A stretch of DNA of 45,591 nt from Acidobacteriota bacterium (GTDB taxonomy: Bacteria; Acidobacteriota; Blastocatellia; RBC074), in assembly GCA_019639255.1 (NCBI GenBank), contig JAHBSF010000042.1, positions 1 to 45,591 of the forward strand. Reading direction: 5' to 3'. The notes beneath the pieces are model-generated. The model saw only the letters and a program-made list of their open reading frames with translations. It searched no databases and was not told the DNA's origin. Shown here in pieces: positions 27,946-38,621 of this stretch. Both the position numbers and the translations under genes were made by a program. Each line of letters begins with the position of its first letter. Position 1 is the stretch's first letter.

Positions 27946-29529
27946 TCAGTCCCAGAGAACTTCGTAAAGCCGTATGCTTGAGAGTTTGCCCTTGAGCGAC
28001 TGTGTGCCGATAAGCTCTATGCGAAAGCTTTCATCGAGTATCTGCGCAGCGTTTTCGCTGATGACGATCTGTCCGGGTTTGGCCTTGCTTTCGAGCCGCG
28101 CGGCGGTGTTGATCGTGTCGCCGATCGCCGTGTAATCGAGGCGCGTCTCGGAGCCGATATAGCCCACGATGGCCTGGCCCGCGTTGATGCCGATGCCTAT
28201 GGCGATCGCGGGAAGCCCCTCGGCCTCAAGCTGGCGGTTGAAGCCCACCATTGCGCGCTGCATTTCTATCGCGGCGCGCACCGCGTTCACGGTATCGAGC
28301 GCGCTGATGTATGGAGCGCCGAAAAGCGCCATCAAACCGTCGCCTATGTACTTGTCGAGGGTTCCGCTGTTGCGGAAGATGATTTCGCTGACGATTGTGA
28401 AGTAGCGGTTGAGCAGGCCGACGATCATCTCGGGCGAACTGCTTTCGGAAAGCGTGGTGAATCCGCGCACGTCGGCGAAAAGCGCGGTGACGGGCTGGCG
28501 TTCGCCGCCGAGTTTGACCTTTTCCGGCGAACGCAGGATTTCGTCTATGACCTGGCGCGGCAGAAACCGCTCGAAGCGGTCGCGCGCCTTGGCCTGCTTT
28601 TGCAGCCGCTCGTGGTTGATCGCGGTGTTGATGGCGATGCCGGTCTGCACGGCTACGGCGTTGAGTGTGTCCAGATCCTGCTCGGAGAAGGTGTCGAGCA
28701 GGTCGAAACGGTCGGCGTAGATGATGCCGAGCAATCCCTTCGGGCCGCTTATGGGCGCGGCCATAATGGAGCGGATCTGGTGCGCGATGATGCTGTGCGA
28801 GGTAAGCTGTGCGTTGTCGCGCTGCGCGTCGGACAAAAGCACCGATACGCGCTCTCTCGCGACCTTCTCGAAGATCGTCTTGCTTATGGGCAGCGGGTCG
28901 CGGTCGTCGCTGTCTTCGCGGAAGTGCGAGGCTACCTGCTCGAATTCGCCCTGATCGGTCTTGCGGAAGATGAATCCGCGCGAGGCGGGCGTGGCCTGCA
29001 TCAGTATCTGGAAGACCTGATCGAATATCTGCGGCAGCGAGAAGATGGAGCTGAGTTTTTCTCCGAGTTCGTAGAACAGGCGCAGGAGTTGTTCGCGTTT
29101 TTCGAGTTCGCGCCGCAGGATTACGGGCGAAACTTCCTGTGATGTGACGATGCCCGGAAGCGAGTTTCCGATCAGATCGTCGGGCGTGCGCTGCAATACC
29201 TGCTTGAACTCGGATTCCTCGCCGATTTTGTCGCCGAGACGGAGCGTAATCGTGCAGTTGCCCATCTTGACGGTGTCGCCGTTTGAGAGCTTGAGATCGA
29301 AGCGGGGCGACAGCGGCTGGTTGTTTACCAGCGTCCCGTTGCCGCTGCCGAGATCCCGCACCGTGCATCCTTCGGGCGAATACCGTATGACGGCGTGCTG
29401 GCGCGAAACGCGCAGGTCGCCCTCAAACGCGATCATATTCTTCTGATCGCGCCCGATTGTGGTTTCTCCATCGCGCAGTTCGAAGTTGAACGGCGCCTTT
29501 CCAGGCATCTGAATTTCCAGATGAGGCAT
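27946..29529 (-). CDS. FHA-GAF-class III nucleotide cyclase
   Basis: 527 residues. The N-terminal FHA domain (about 20-95: TTIGRDQKNMIAF, LRVSRQHAVIRY, LGSGNGTLVNNQPLS) binds phosphothreonine. A GAF domain follows (about 165-305). The C-terminal class III cyclase domain (about 340-525) has both metal-binding Asp residues (LFADVRGFT and KYIGDGLMALFG), the adenine-specifying Lys in GTLDKYIGD, and the transition-state Asn/Arg in YTAIGDTINTAARLE. It is predicted to make cAMP. The FHA domain suggests control by Ser/Thr kinases such as the three encoded just to its left. Upstream, in the same direction, lies a cyclic-nucleotide phosphodiesterase; downstream, the CuA protein. Confidence 0.93.
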   Translation of the reverse strand: MPHLEIQMPGKAPFNFELRDGETTIGRDQKNMIAFEGDLRVSRQHAVIRYSPEGCTVRDLGSGNGTLVNNQPLSPRFDLKLSNGDTVKMGNCTITLRLGDKIGEESEFKQVLQRTPDDLIGNSLPGIVTSQEVSPVILRRELEKREQLLRLFYELGEKLSSIFSLPQIFDQVFQILMQATPASRGFIFRKTDQGEFEQVASHFREDSDDRDPLPISKTIFEKVARERVSVLLSDAQRDNAQLTSHSIIAHQIRSIMAAPISGPKGLLGIIYADRFDLLDTFSEQDLDTLNAVAVQTGIAINTAINHERLQKQAKARDRFERFLPRQVIDEILRSPEKVKLGGERQPVTALFADVRGFTTLSESSSPEMIVGLLNRYFTIVSEIIFRNSGTLDKYIGDGLMALFGAPYISALDTVNAVRAAIEMQRAMVGFNRQLEAEGLPAIAIGIGINAGQAIVGYIGSETRLDYTAIGDTINTAARLESKAKPGQIVISENAAQILDESFRIELIGTQSLKGKLSSIRLYEVLWD

Positions 29530-29612
29530 GACTGTTTACCTGCCGGGGGGCAATTTTCCTTCAGTGTATTCCGCGTCTTCGCTTCGGCGAATTCGGGGGT
29601 TTTTCTTCATCT

Positions 29613-30371
29613 TCAGAATTCGTAGTCGCGTCCTATATCGGCGACGACCAGACGCGGGTCCGCAAGCGCGTCGAGTTCTTCGATGATTCGCTCGCGGTAG
29701 GGCGTTTTGAGGTGGATGGCGTAGACCGTCACTCCGGGGCGCAGCTTTTTCATCTCTTCGACGAGCGTCGTCGTGGAATGATGATGCGAGACGCGGGCCA
29801 GTTCCGTCAACTGCGACGGGAACGACAAGTCGATAAGCACGGCCTTGAGCTTCTCGCATTCGTTTGCGATCTGCCATACTTTTTCGGTCGCGCTCGTGTC
29901 CGAGGTGAAAAGAACTGCGCTTTCATCATCCTCTACAAGCATCGCGTGCGTCAATATCGTGTGCGTCACCGGAACCGGAGTAATGCGCAGTCCCTCGACC
30001 GAAAAAGGCTCGTGGGCGTGATAGGGATGATGGACGAGCAGTTCGGTGTACTGGTTGCGAAGGATCTCGAACGGTATCCATACGCGAGGATTGAAAAGGT
30101 GCTCGCGTATGGCGGCGAAATCCGAGGATGTGGCGTAAAGCGCTATCGGTTCGCGCAGCTCGTCGAACAGATCCGTAATGAAAAGAGGGAGCGATATGGT
30201 GTGATCCAGATGCGCGTGCGTGATGATGATGGCGCGCAACCTCAACTGCTCCTCGATCGTCAATCCGACCGCCAGCGCCCCGGCGTCGATCGCTACCCGA
30301 TCGTTGACGAGATACGACGTAAGCAACTGATGCCGGCCATCGCGAGTGCTGGGGACGATTCTTACTCTCAA
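29613..30371 (-). CDS. Class II cyclic-nucleotide phosphodiesterase (metallo-beta-lactamase fold)
   Basis: About 252 residues from a TTG at 30371 (LRVRIVPSTRDG), preceded by AGAGG. The longer frame to 30434 runs through hairpin copy J and is unlikely to be real. The zinc motif ITHAHLDHTISLPLFITDLF is the class II PDE signature (HxHxDH). VTHTILTHAMLVEDDESAVL, FTSDTSATEKVWQ and VSHHHSTTTLVEEM supply further metal ligands. Family members hydrolyse cAMP/cGMP. It is followed 83 bases later by the FHA-GAF cyclase, so synthesis and breakdown of one messenger are paired in one transcript. Confidence 0.83.
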   Translation of the reverse strand: MRVRIVPSTRDGRHQLLTSYLVNDRVAIDAGALAVGLTIEEQLRLRAIIITHAHLDHTISLPLFITDLFDELREPIALYATSSDFAAIREHLFNPRVWIPFEILRNQYTELLVHHPYHAHEPFSVEGLRITPVPVTHTILTHAMLVEDDESAVLFTSDTSATEKVWQIANECEKLKAVLIDLSFPSQLTELARVSHHHSTTTLVEEMKKLRPGVTVYAIHLKTPYRERIIEELDALADPRLVVADIGRDYEF

Positions 30372-30387
30372 GGTTCGCCTCTTTGCG

Positions 30388-30500
30388 AAGAGGCAGGAGA
30401 GATGACGGAACAAACGAAATAAGACGAAAACCACGGAAATACTCTGCTTTTCCGTAATTTTCGTTTCATTTCGTCTGTTCCGTTATCTCTCCTGCTTCTC
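30388..30500. repeat. Long-hairpin element, copy J
   Basis: Left GAAGAGGCAGGAGAGATGAC, right GTTATCTCTCCTGCTTCTC. The GCAGGAGAGA flank is mirrored outside the shared core. The right end lies 7 bases before the TPR gene stop, i.e. directly downstream of that gene, and the left end is in the leader of the phosphodiesterase gene. Confidence 0.85.
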
Positions 30501-30506
30501 ATCTGT

Positions 30507-31250
30507 TCATTGCGCGCCGAGCCGCGCGCGAAACTGCACAATCGCCTGATTGTTCGGGTTGACGGCTTCCAGCCGTTTCAGATAGTCCGCGGCTGCGGCC
30601 CTGTCGCCCTTGTCTATGAGCGCGGTAACGAGGTTCTGAAGCGTCTGCTCGTGGCGCGGGTCGCGCTGCAGCGAATCTCGATAAACGGCGACGGCGCGGT
30701 CCAGATCGCGGGGCATTCGCAGGTAGTAGGTCAATCCGAGATCGGTTCTGACGTTTACGTCGTCGGGCCTTACTGCGAGCGCCTGCTCGTACCATCGCGC
30801 CGCCTCTTCATACTGCGCGCGATCGAAATTTGCATTGCCGAGGCTTGCAAGCGCGGTGAAGTCTTTGGGGCGGATCTGTTGAGCGCGCGTGTAATGCTCC
30901 AGGGCCTGATCGTAGCGCCTGATCTGGTAAAAGAGATCGCCCGCCTTCATCTGCGCCTCGAAGTTGTTCGGCTCGCGCCGCGCCTGCTCGAGCGTCGCCG
31001 TCACGTCGGCCTGCGCTCCTGCGGATTGCACGGATTGCGCGGATTGTGCGGATTGCGCGGATTGTGCGCCGCCTTCGGCTACGGGCGGATGATCGGCCGG
31101 CATCTGTGCGCTGCTCTGGCCGCCGCCCGGGCCGCCGCCCGAAGTTGCCGGGACGGGAACGCTGCGGTTGAGGGAATTTGTTCCAATATAGCCGAGCATC
31201 ACGCCGGCGAGCATTCCGATTATGACGTAGAGAATGTTCTCTTTATTCAT
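30507..31250 (-). CDS. Membrane-anchored TPR protein
   Basis: 247 residues. One N-terminal membrane helix (ILYVIIGMLAGVMLGYIG) is followed by a Gln/Ser/Ala-rich linker with repeated AQSAQS. At least three TPR units follow from about residue 90: AGDLFYQIRRYDQALEHYTR, LGNANFDRAQYEEAARWYEQ, LGLTYYLRMPRDLDRAVAVY. The layout resembles CcmH/NrfG-like and BamD-like TPR proteins, which bind partner proteins such as apocytochromes. It is downstream of the tetrahaem cytochrome gene, which would fit a maturation or scaffolding role, but no haem-lyase motif is present. Hairpin copy J follows directly. Confidence 0.82.
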   Translation of the reverse strand: MNKENILYVIIGMLAGVMLGYIGTNSLNRSVPVPATSGGGPGGGQSSAQMPADHPPVAEGGAQSAQSAQSAQSVQSAGAQADVTATLEQARREPNNFEAQMKAGDLFYQIRRYDQALEHYTRAQQIRPKDFTALASLGNANFDRAQYEEAARWYEQALAVRPDDVNVRTDLGLTYYLRMPRDLDRAVAVYRDSLQRDPRHEQTLQNLVTALIDKGDRAAAADYLKRLEAVNPNNQAIVQFRARLGAQ

Positions 31251-31257
31251 GCACTAA

Positions 31258-31315
31258 AGCCCGCGAGGCGGGCTCCCTGAAGGCGCGTCGGGCGACGACC
31301 GTACTGGTCGCCGCC
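31258..31315. terminator. Two GC-rich hairpins between tetrahaem and TPR genes
   Basis: AGCCCGC-GAG-GCGGGCT (31258-31274) is a perfect 7-bp stem. GGCGACGACC and GGTCGCCGCC (31291-31315) form a second stem with one mismatch. No U-tract follows clearly on either strand, so this may be a REP-like site rather than an intrinsic terminator. Confidence 0.4.
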
Positions 31316-31379
31316 CTTGGGCGCAAAGCGAATTGGCGCCGTCGATCCGCATACGCGGCAACGGGAAAATCCGGATCGG

Positions 31380-31829
31380 TTACTTTACTTCGTGGCAGGC
31401 CGCGCACCTCGTCGGCCCCTCACCCTGCTTGAGCACCGGCCCTGCATCCTTGGGCTTTTTCGTGATCTCGCCCTTGTGGCAATCGATGCAGTTGACGTGG
31501 TAGGCCTCCTTGCTCCAGAGCTCCTCGCCGTCTGCGTTCTTCGGAGTCTTGGCGTTGCCCTCCTCGCGCAGGTGGCAGTCGGCGCAGAACGGAATCTTTT
31601 CCGACTTTCCGGCATTGAAGGTTTCGAGCGTCAATCCCTTGTTGGTGTGGTGGCAGTAGGTGCAGTCGGAGAAGGGGATGTGCTGCTGATGGGTGAACTT
31701 CACCGGTCCCCATTTCTCGTCCACCGAGGGGATGACCAGATCGTCCCCCGGCAGCTTCTGCCCCTGCGTCGCCGCACTTACCGAATAGGCGGCGAGCATA
31801 CACGCCGCGATCAGAAGTTTCACTTTCAT
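31380..31829 (-). CDS. Tetrahaem c-type cytochrome (c3/c7-like)
   Basis: 149 residues with a signal peptide (MKVKLLIAACMLAAYSVSA). Four CxxCH haem sites are present: CTYCH, CADCH, CIDCH and CAACH. Extra His residues that could be distal ligands include FTHQQH and AYHVN. The spacing and small size fit the cytochrome c3/c7 superfamily of periplasmic electron carriers. CAACHEVK lies at the extreme C-terminus. It is the third of a series of multihaem genes on the minus strand (13, 9, 4 haems) and probably carries electrons between an inner-membrane donor and the larger cytochromes. The 255-base space upstream contains a tandem repeat. Confidence 0.92.
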   Translation of the reverse strand: MKVKLLIAACMLAAYSVSAATQGQKLPGDDLVIPSVDEKWGPVKFTHQQHIPFSDCTYCHHTNKGLTLETFNAGKSEKIPFCADCHLREEGNAKTPKNADGEELWSKEAYHVNCIDCHKGEITKKPKDAGPVLKQGEGPTRCAACHEVK

Positions 31830-31881
31830 CGATTCTTTCTCCCGAACGAACAGCAGACCTTTTATTCGTTAATCTCAGCCT

Positions 31882-31989
31882 TCGATCTTTGGATTGATCT
31901 TGGGTGGATTGATCTTTGGATTGATCTTCGCCTGACCTTTGGTCGATCTTTTTCAGGTCGATCTTTTTCAGGTCGATCTTTCTCACCGT
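31882..31989. repeat. Tandem repeat tract upstream of the tetrahaem gene
   Basis: On the minus strand AAGATCGACCTGAAA-like 15-mers occur about three times, followed by AAGATCAATCC-type units. It would encode KIDLK repeats but precedes the gene start. A similar GACCGATCTGAAGAAAAAG string precedes the 9-haem gene start at 33110. Confidence 0.7.
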
Positions 31990-32084
31990 CGACTTCGCGC
32001 CGCTCCCCCCCCTCGCGTGCGCACAAGATTAAACCGCGCCCGGTCGCACGTCAACCGGGCGCGGTTACGGGATGTGAAAAGTCG

Positions 32085-33110
32085 TCACCCGCGCGCCGGG
32101 GTGACCTTCAGATTGTCGCCATGGCACTTCGTACACGCGCCCTGATCCGGCGCCGTGTACTCGCCCGTGAATACAGGCCTGCCGTTATTGACGCCCGGAT
32201 GCGAGTTGCCGTCGTGGCAACTGAAGCAGCCGCGCCCGCCTCTTTCCCTCTCGCTCAGATGCTGTCTGACCCTGATTGTGCCGGGTTTGCCCGAGGGTTG
32301 GTTGTAGCCGCCCGTCACGCTGTGGCACTTCTTGCAGTCGCCGCTTACGTATCCTACGTGCGTCTGATGCGAGAACCGCGCCCCATAGGCGATGCTCAGC
32401 AGATTGCGCTTCGGCGCCTTGTCGACCATCTGCGTGTGACAGACGCTGCAATCGGATTTCTGCTGCGCCTTCTGATCGTTGCTCACGGGCGCGTGGCATA
32501 CGAAACATTGCCCGTGCGCGCCTATTTCGCGCCCGACCTGCCGCTGCGTCGGTGCGTGACAAAACGCGCAGTCGAGCCTGCTGCCGTCGGTGAAATTATA
32601 CGTGTCGTGCGTTTCGTGCTGTTTGGCGTCGAAGTATACGTTGAAGTCGTAGCGCTCGGGGAATTCGCGCTGCGGCGGGCGCGCCGTCAGCCCGGCTTCC
32701 GCCTGATGGCATACCGAACAGGTTTCGGGCGGCCTGGCCGTGAACTGCACTACGTGGCATTCGATGCACGTGCGATGCACGGGAAAATCGAGCAGTATTT
32801 TCTTGTTGCGCTCGGGCGAGGCTACAAGCGCAGCCGGCGCCGCCGACCGGTCGTGGCAGTAATCGCACTTCAACTCGCGCGTCTGCTGCGTTCCGGGCAC
32901 CCGCACGCTGCCCGAATGCGATTTATGCGTGAACTTGTTGTAGTCCTTCACGCTCGGCGCACCCGAATTTTGCCCCGCAGGTTGAGAAGCCCGTGCGGGC
33001 TGTACGGCCGGTTCGGCCGCCGCAGACGAAAGCAGCCGCGGCAACATCGCCGTCGCGGGCGTCATCACGCCGCAGAGCACCAGAAGAATCTTGAGGCGCT
33101 GAATCCACAT
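32085..33110 (-). CDS. Nonahaem c-type cytochrome
   Basis: 341 residues from ATG 33110 (MWIQRLKILLVLCGVMTPAT, a signal peptide). The frame extends further upstream only through hairpin sequence. Nine CxxCH motifs are visible: CDYCH, CIECH, CSVCH, CAFCH, CFVCH, CSVCH, CKKCH, CFSCH and CTKCH. The first follows a YNKFTHKSHSGSVRVPGTQQ segment that also occurs, modified, in the 13-haem protein (YSKFNHATHRGTVDG), so the two share a c3-type N-terminal module. It is predicted periplasmic or surface-exposed. Its gene is separated from the 13-haem gene by hairpin copy K. Confidence 0.92.
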   Translation of the reverse strand: MWIQRLKILLVLCGVMTPATAMLPRLLSSAAAEPAVQPARASQPAGQNSGAPSVKDYNKFTHKSHSGSVRVPGTQQTRELKCDYCHDRSAAPAALVASPERNKKILLDFPVHRTCIECHVVQFTARPPETCSVCHQAEAGLTARPPQREFPERYDFNVYFDAKQHETHDTYNFTDGSRLDCAFCHAPTQRQVGREIGAHGQCFVCHAPVSNDQKAQQKSDCSVCHTQMVDKAPKRNLLSIAYGARFSHQTHVGYVSGDCKKCHSVTGGYNQPSGKPGTIRVRQHLSERERGGRGCFSCHDGNSHPGVNNGRPVFTGEYTAPDQGACTKCHGDNLKVTPARG

Positions 33111-33140
33111 ATTCTTTTTCTTCAGATCGGTCTTTTTGCG

Positions 33141-33246
33141 GAGAGAAAAAAGATAACGAAACAAACGAAAATCAACGAATAATCACAAAACCCCTGGAAC
33201 TTCTCGTCTGTTTTGTTTCATTCCGTCTGTTCCGTTATCTCTTCTC
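33141..33246. repeat. Long-hairpin element, copy K
   Basis: Left GAGAGAAAAAAGATAACGAA, right CCGTCTGTTCCGTTATCTCT with the end at TCTTCTC (33246). The loop CACAAAACCCCTGG is larger than in other copies. The right end overlaps the stop codon of the 13-haem gene. Confidence 0.8.
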
Positions 33247-35236
33247 AGATCAGGAGCATTTGAATGAAGAATACAAGCGATGCCCAGAAGCCCATAGGCG
33301 CGGCCGATAGGGGCGCGCTTGCGGCGTGCGCCGTTGCCTGCGCTTCGACGGCGCGACGACCCGGCTCTGACCTCGCCCATTCGAAGCGGGCCGGACGCAG
33401 CAGATCCCCGGGCCGCAGGCTTGCCTGCTTCTCCGTATGACATCCGGAGCACGGCGATTTTATGGGCGCGCGGCTGTCGGGATGATTATCGCGATAGCGC
33501 CTGTGGCACTCTATGCAGCCCGCAAGGTTGGTCTCGTTGTCGGGATTGCCGTGATAGGCGATCTCTACGGGAATCTCCTCGCCCGCCTTGTTCTTCACCG
33601 TTTCAGCGTTGCCCGGGTCCTTGTGGCAACTGACGCACTTGGGAACAAGCTCGATTTTTGCGTCCTTGTTCGTATGGTGGCAGGTCTCGCAGCGTTCTGC
33701 ATAGGTCGGCTTGCTGTGCGTGCCGTGATCGAAATTCTCTACAACGCCCCATTTTGAATGCAGCCCCCAGTAGGGACTGTCCTTCGTATCGCCCAACCGC
33801 ACGATGCCCGTAGGCGTCGGAACCCGGCCCGCCGCAGGCGCAGTCGCGGGAGCCGTTGCCGGAGCCGTTGCCGGGGCAGTCGGTTGTGCTGCTGCGGGCG
33901 GAGGCGTCGCGGGTTTTGTTTCAGTCGCCGCGGGCGGAGGCGTCGTTACGGGTTTTGTCTCGGTCGCGGCCGGAGTCGTCGGAGCCGGAGTTGTCGGAGC
34001 GGCGGTTGCCGGGGGCGTAGCCGCAGCGGGCGCCGGCGTGGTAGCCGGTGCAGTGGCCGGTGCAGTAGTCGGGGGGGCGGTTGCGGGCGGCGTCTTGGGT
34101 TTGGGGAAGTGGCTCGGCGGCGGCATCGCGATGCCCTGGGCGCCGCGCTGCCGGATCGTGGGCAGCGAGTGGCAGTAGTTGCACTTCGCCTTCTCGATCG
34201 TCATCGCGCCCTCTATCCTGGTCTGCATCTCCTTTTTGTGACACTCGATGCAGTTGCCCGCGCGCGGCTGTTTTTCCTGCGTTCGCCGATCTGCAACGAA
34301 GAAATCCGATCGCCGCTCGGCGCGCTTGGCCGTGGCGTGGCATTCCATGCAGCTCTTGGTGTCGGCGCCCACTGCATCGTCGTGCGTCTTGTGGCTGAAG
34401 GCCTTCTGCGGCTTTACGCCCGCTCTCGGCGGATTCATCTCCGTAGCCACGATCTGACGCTCGAACCACAATACCGCGTGCTCGGACCCGGCCCCTCGCT
34501 GTTTGGCCGTCAACGAATGGCACCCTACGCAGTTGGTTCCGAACGAGGGACGTTTTGCCCCGACTTCCTTTTCATTCAGGTGGCAGACGAAACACTCGGC
34601 GTGGCCCGGCGCCGACATCTTGACGCCCGCCGGGTAATCCATGCCCCCCACCTTTACCGGAGCCTTGTTTTCAACGTGGCAGGCCGCGCATTCGAAATTG
34701 TCTTTTTCCTTGTATTTCTTCTTGTCCTTGAACTCTTCCTTGAAATGCGCCGACTGCTCGAAATAACCCGTATGATCGCCGTGCGAGTAATAATCGTAGA
34801 ACTGCGATTCGGGGCCCGAAGCCGGATTCGGGAAGGCGCGGATGTTGGTTTTCATCTCGCTCAGGCGCGTAGAAGAATGGCATATGACGCACATCTTCGG
34901 ATACGTGCCCTCGGTGACCGTAGCGTCCCGGCCCGCCATCGCGTGACAATCGGTGCACGCCGAATGCGTCACGCGATCGCCCGTCTTGCTGTTCGGGTAT
35001 CCGGTGACTTTCGGCTCTGCGGGCGTCGGGTCCGTGTGGCAGTAGTTGCACTTCAACTCCTGCGGCTGACCCTTTCGGAGCACGCCGTCGACTGTGCCGC
35101 GGTGCGTCGCGTGATTGAATTTCGAGTAATCCACGCGCTTTGCCGGTGCGCGCCGCTGCTGCGCTGTGAGCCCGGTCGATGCCCAGTAAAGCGCCCCCAC
35201 GGCAAGAACTACGAGGAGGAAAACTGCTCTCCGCAT
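33245..35236 (-). CDS. Thirteen-haem c-type cytochrome with Pro/Thr/Ala linker and C-terminal hydrophobic tail
   Basis: 663 residues from ATG 35236 (MRRAVFLLVVLAVGALYWAS signal); the upstream frame is hairpin-derived. Nine CxxCH sites occur in the first part (CNYCH, CTDCH, CVICH, CAACH, CFVCH, CVGCH, CMECH, CIECH, CNYCH). A low-complexity Pro/Thr/Ala linker of about 95 residues follows (roughly 33808-34110), then four more sites (CETCH, CVSCH, CIECH, CSGCH). The last 17 residues (MGFWASLVFFIQMLLI) are hydrophobic and could anchor the protein. Two c3-type haem blocks joined by a flexible linker suit a wire spanning periplasm or cell wall. Confidence 0.92.
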   Translation of the reverse strand: MRRAVFLLVVLAVGALYWASTGLTAQQRRAPAKRVDYSKFNHATHRGTVDGVLRKGQPQELKCNYCHTDPTPAEPKVTGYPNSKTGDRVTHSACTDCHAMAGRDATVTEGTYPKMCVICHSSTRLSEMKTNIRAFPNPASGPESQFYDYYSHGDHTGYFEQSAHFKEEFKDKKKYKEKDNFECAACHVENKAPVKVGGMDYPAGVKMSAPGHAECFVCHLNEKEVGAKRPSFGTNCVGCHSLTAKQRGAGSEHAVLWFERQIVATEMNPPRAGVKPQKAFSHKTHDDAVGADTKSCMECHATAKRAERRSDFFVADRRTQEKQPRAGNCIECHKKEMQTRIEGAMTIEKAKCNYCHSLPTIRQRGAQGIAMPPPSHFPKPKTPPATAPPTTAPATAPATTPAPAAATPPATAAPTTPAPTTPAATETKPVTTPPPAATETKPATPPPAAAQPTAPATAPATAPATAPAAGRVPTPTGIVRLGDTKDSPYWGLHSKWGVVENFDHGTHSKPTYAERCETCHHTNKDAKIELVPKCVSCHKDPGNAETVKNKAGEEIPVEIAYHGNPDNETNLAGCIECHRRYRDNHPDSRAPIKSPCSGCHTEKQASLRPGDLLRPARFEWARSEPGRRAVEAQATAHAASAPLSAAPMGFWASLVFFIQMLLI

Positions 35237-35258
35237 AAGAAGTACCCAGTGCCGGGCG

Positions 35259-35437
35259 CGAGGAAGAGGAAGAAGAAGTGCTGAGTGCTGAGTGCTGAGT
35301 GCTGAGTGCAAACAGGAAATCAGGAACTTTAATTACAGACACTCTGTATCGAAGTTCTTCAGTTCCTGTTTGCACTCAGCACTCAGCACTCAGCACTCAG
35401 CACTTCCTCTTCCTCCTCCTCCTCGCACTCAGCACTC
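35259..35437. repeat. GTGCTGA-type long hairpin, copy 2
   Basis: The same 66-base core as copy 1 (35308-35373; 65 of 66 bases identical), with four GTGCTGA units on the left and four CAGCACT units on the right. The outer arms (CGAGGAAGAGGAAGAAGAAG and CTTCCTCTTCCTCC) mirror each other but differ from copy 1. It sits between the HbpS-like gene (stop 35440) and the 13-haem gene start. Confidence 0.92.
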
Positions 35438-35439
35438 CC

Positions 35440-37905
<2,466 letters not shown>

Positions 37906-38267
37906 CGAAGCCCTCTCTAACGCTGATGCTCTAACGCGGGTTTGATCGTCTGCCGGGAATCCTTAAAGGATCAGGCGGACACTGGCGGAACGTTGTTGAA
38001 AGACGCGCACGCCGCGCATTGCGGGTGCGGTAATGTGTTGTCTACAACAGATCGAGCGCCGGGCGCACGGCTTCTGGCTTTCAATAGCCTGCAATCACAA
38101 TAGCCTGCAATCAATAGCCTGCAATCAACTGCCTGGAGTGGCCTGCATCGGACAGATCAGGAAGCGCCCGTCCGGGGGCCGAACGCGACAGACTATAATC
38201 CGCGAAACGCAACCGCTGCAAGAAAAAAATGGCAAACTGCGAAAACGACCCGCAATTCTCCGTCCGG
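37906..38267. promoter_or_regulatory. Divergent control region, left part
   Basis: This is the gap between the HbpS-like gene and hairpin copy L. It contains TGTTGT-CT-ACAACA (about 38036-38049), a perfect small palindrome that could be an operator. It also holds three TAGCCTGCAATCA-type units (38082-38128) and a palindromic ATCCTTAAAGGAT (about 37960). No promoter consensus for the minus strand is convincing. Confidence 0.4.
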
Positions 38268-38416
38268 GAGGCAAGAGAGACAACGGAACTGACGCAAATG
38301 TACCCAACATACGGAAATTGACGAAAAACACGAAAACCTCCAATATTTCGGTCAAATTTTCGTAAATATTTCCGTCTGTTCCGTACATTTCCGTTTGTTC
38401 CGGTGTTTCTCTTCCA
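38268..38416. repeat. Long-hairpin element, copy L
   Basis: Left GAGGCAAGAGAGACAACGGA, right CCGTTTGTTCCGGTGTTTCT. It has two extra inner segments (ACGGAAATTGACGAAAAACA and CGTAAATATTTCCGTCTG). Like copy G it lies between divergent genes, not at a gene end. Confidence 0.75.
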
Positions 38417-38498
38417 TCTTTCTTCCATCTTTCTTCGGGGGCTTCGTTGCAGAGACGCTCGGGAAAGCCTGTAATTTCAGGGTTTGCAAAACTGTTGA

Positions 38499-38621
38499 TT
38501 GACTTCGCGCGCGCGGATGTGTTACATAGCGCCGCAGCTTGTCCCTGGTAGTGTGTGAACAATAAACGCAGATCGCGGGGGTGCAACCCTGCACATACTT
38601 GCGATCTGCACATACTTGCGA
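38499..38621 (+). promoter_or_regulatory. Candidate promoter and structured leader for the barrel-decahaem operon
   Basis: TTGACT (38499-38504), 17-base spacer, TTACAT (38522-38527). Just downstream CAGATCGC (38569-38576) pairs with GCGATCTG (38601-38608), enclosing an inner GGGTGCAACCC hairpin. CTGCACATACTTGCGA occurs twice (38589-38604 and 38606-38621). The transcript would have a leader of about 370 nt, also containing CCCCG-ATCCG-CGGGG near 38797-38812. I do not recognise a known riboswitch. Confidence 0.4.

Noticed and set aside
31317-35284. 621- and 508-codon plus-strand frames opposite the cytochromes
   Set aside because: They run through CxxCH-coding regions in antisense. The second is low-complexity Arg/Gly/Ser from the linker repeats.
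38569-38621. Cyclic-di-GMP or cobalamin riboswitch
   Set aside because: The nested stem lacks the conserved motifs of those classes that I would expect to see.
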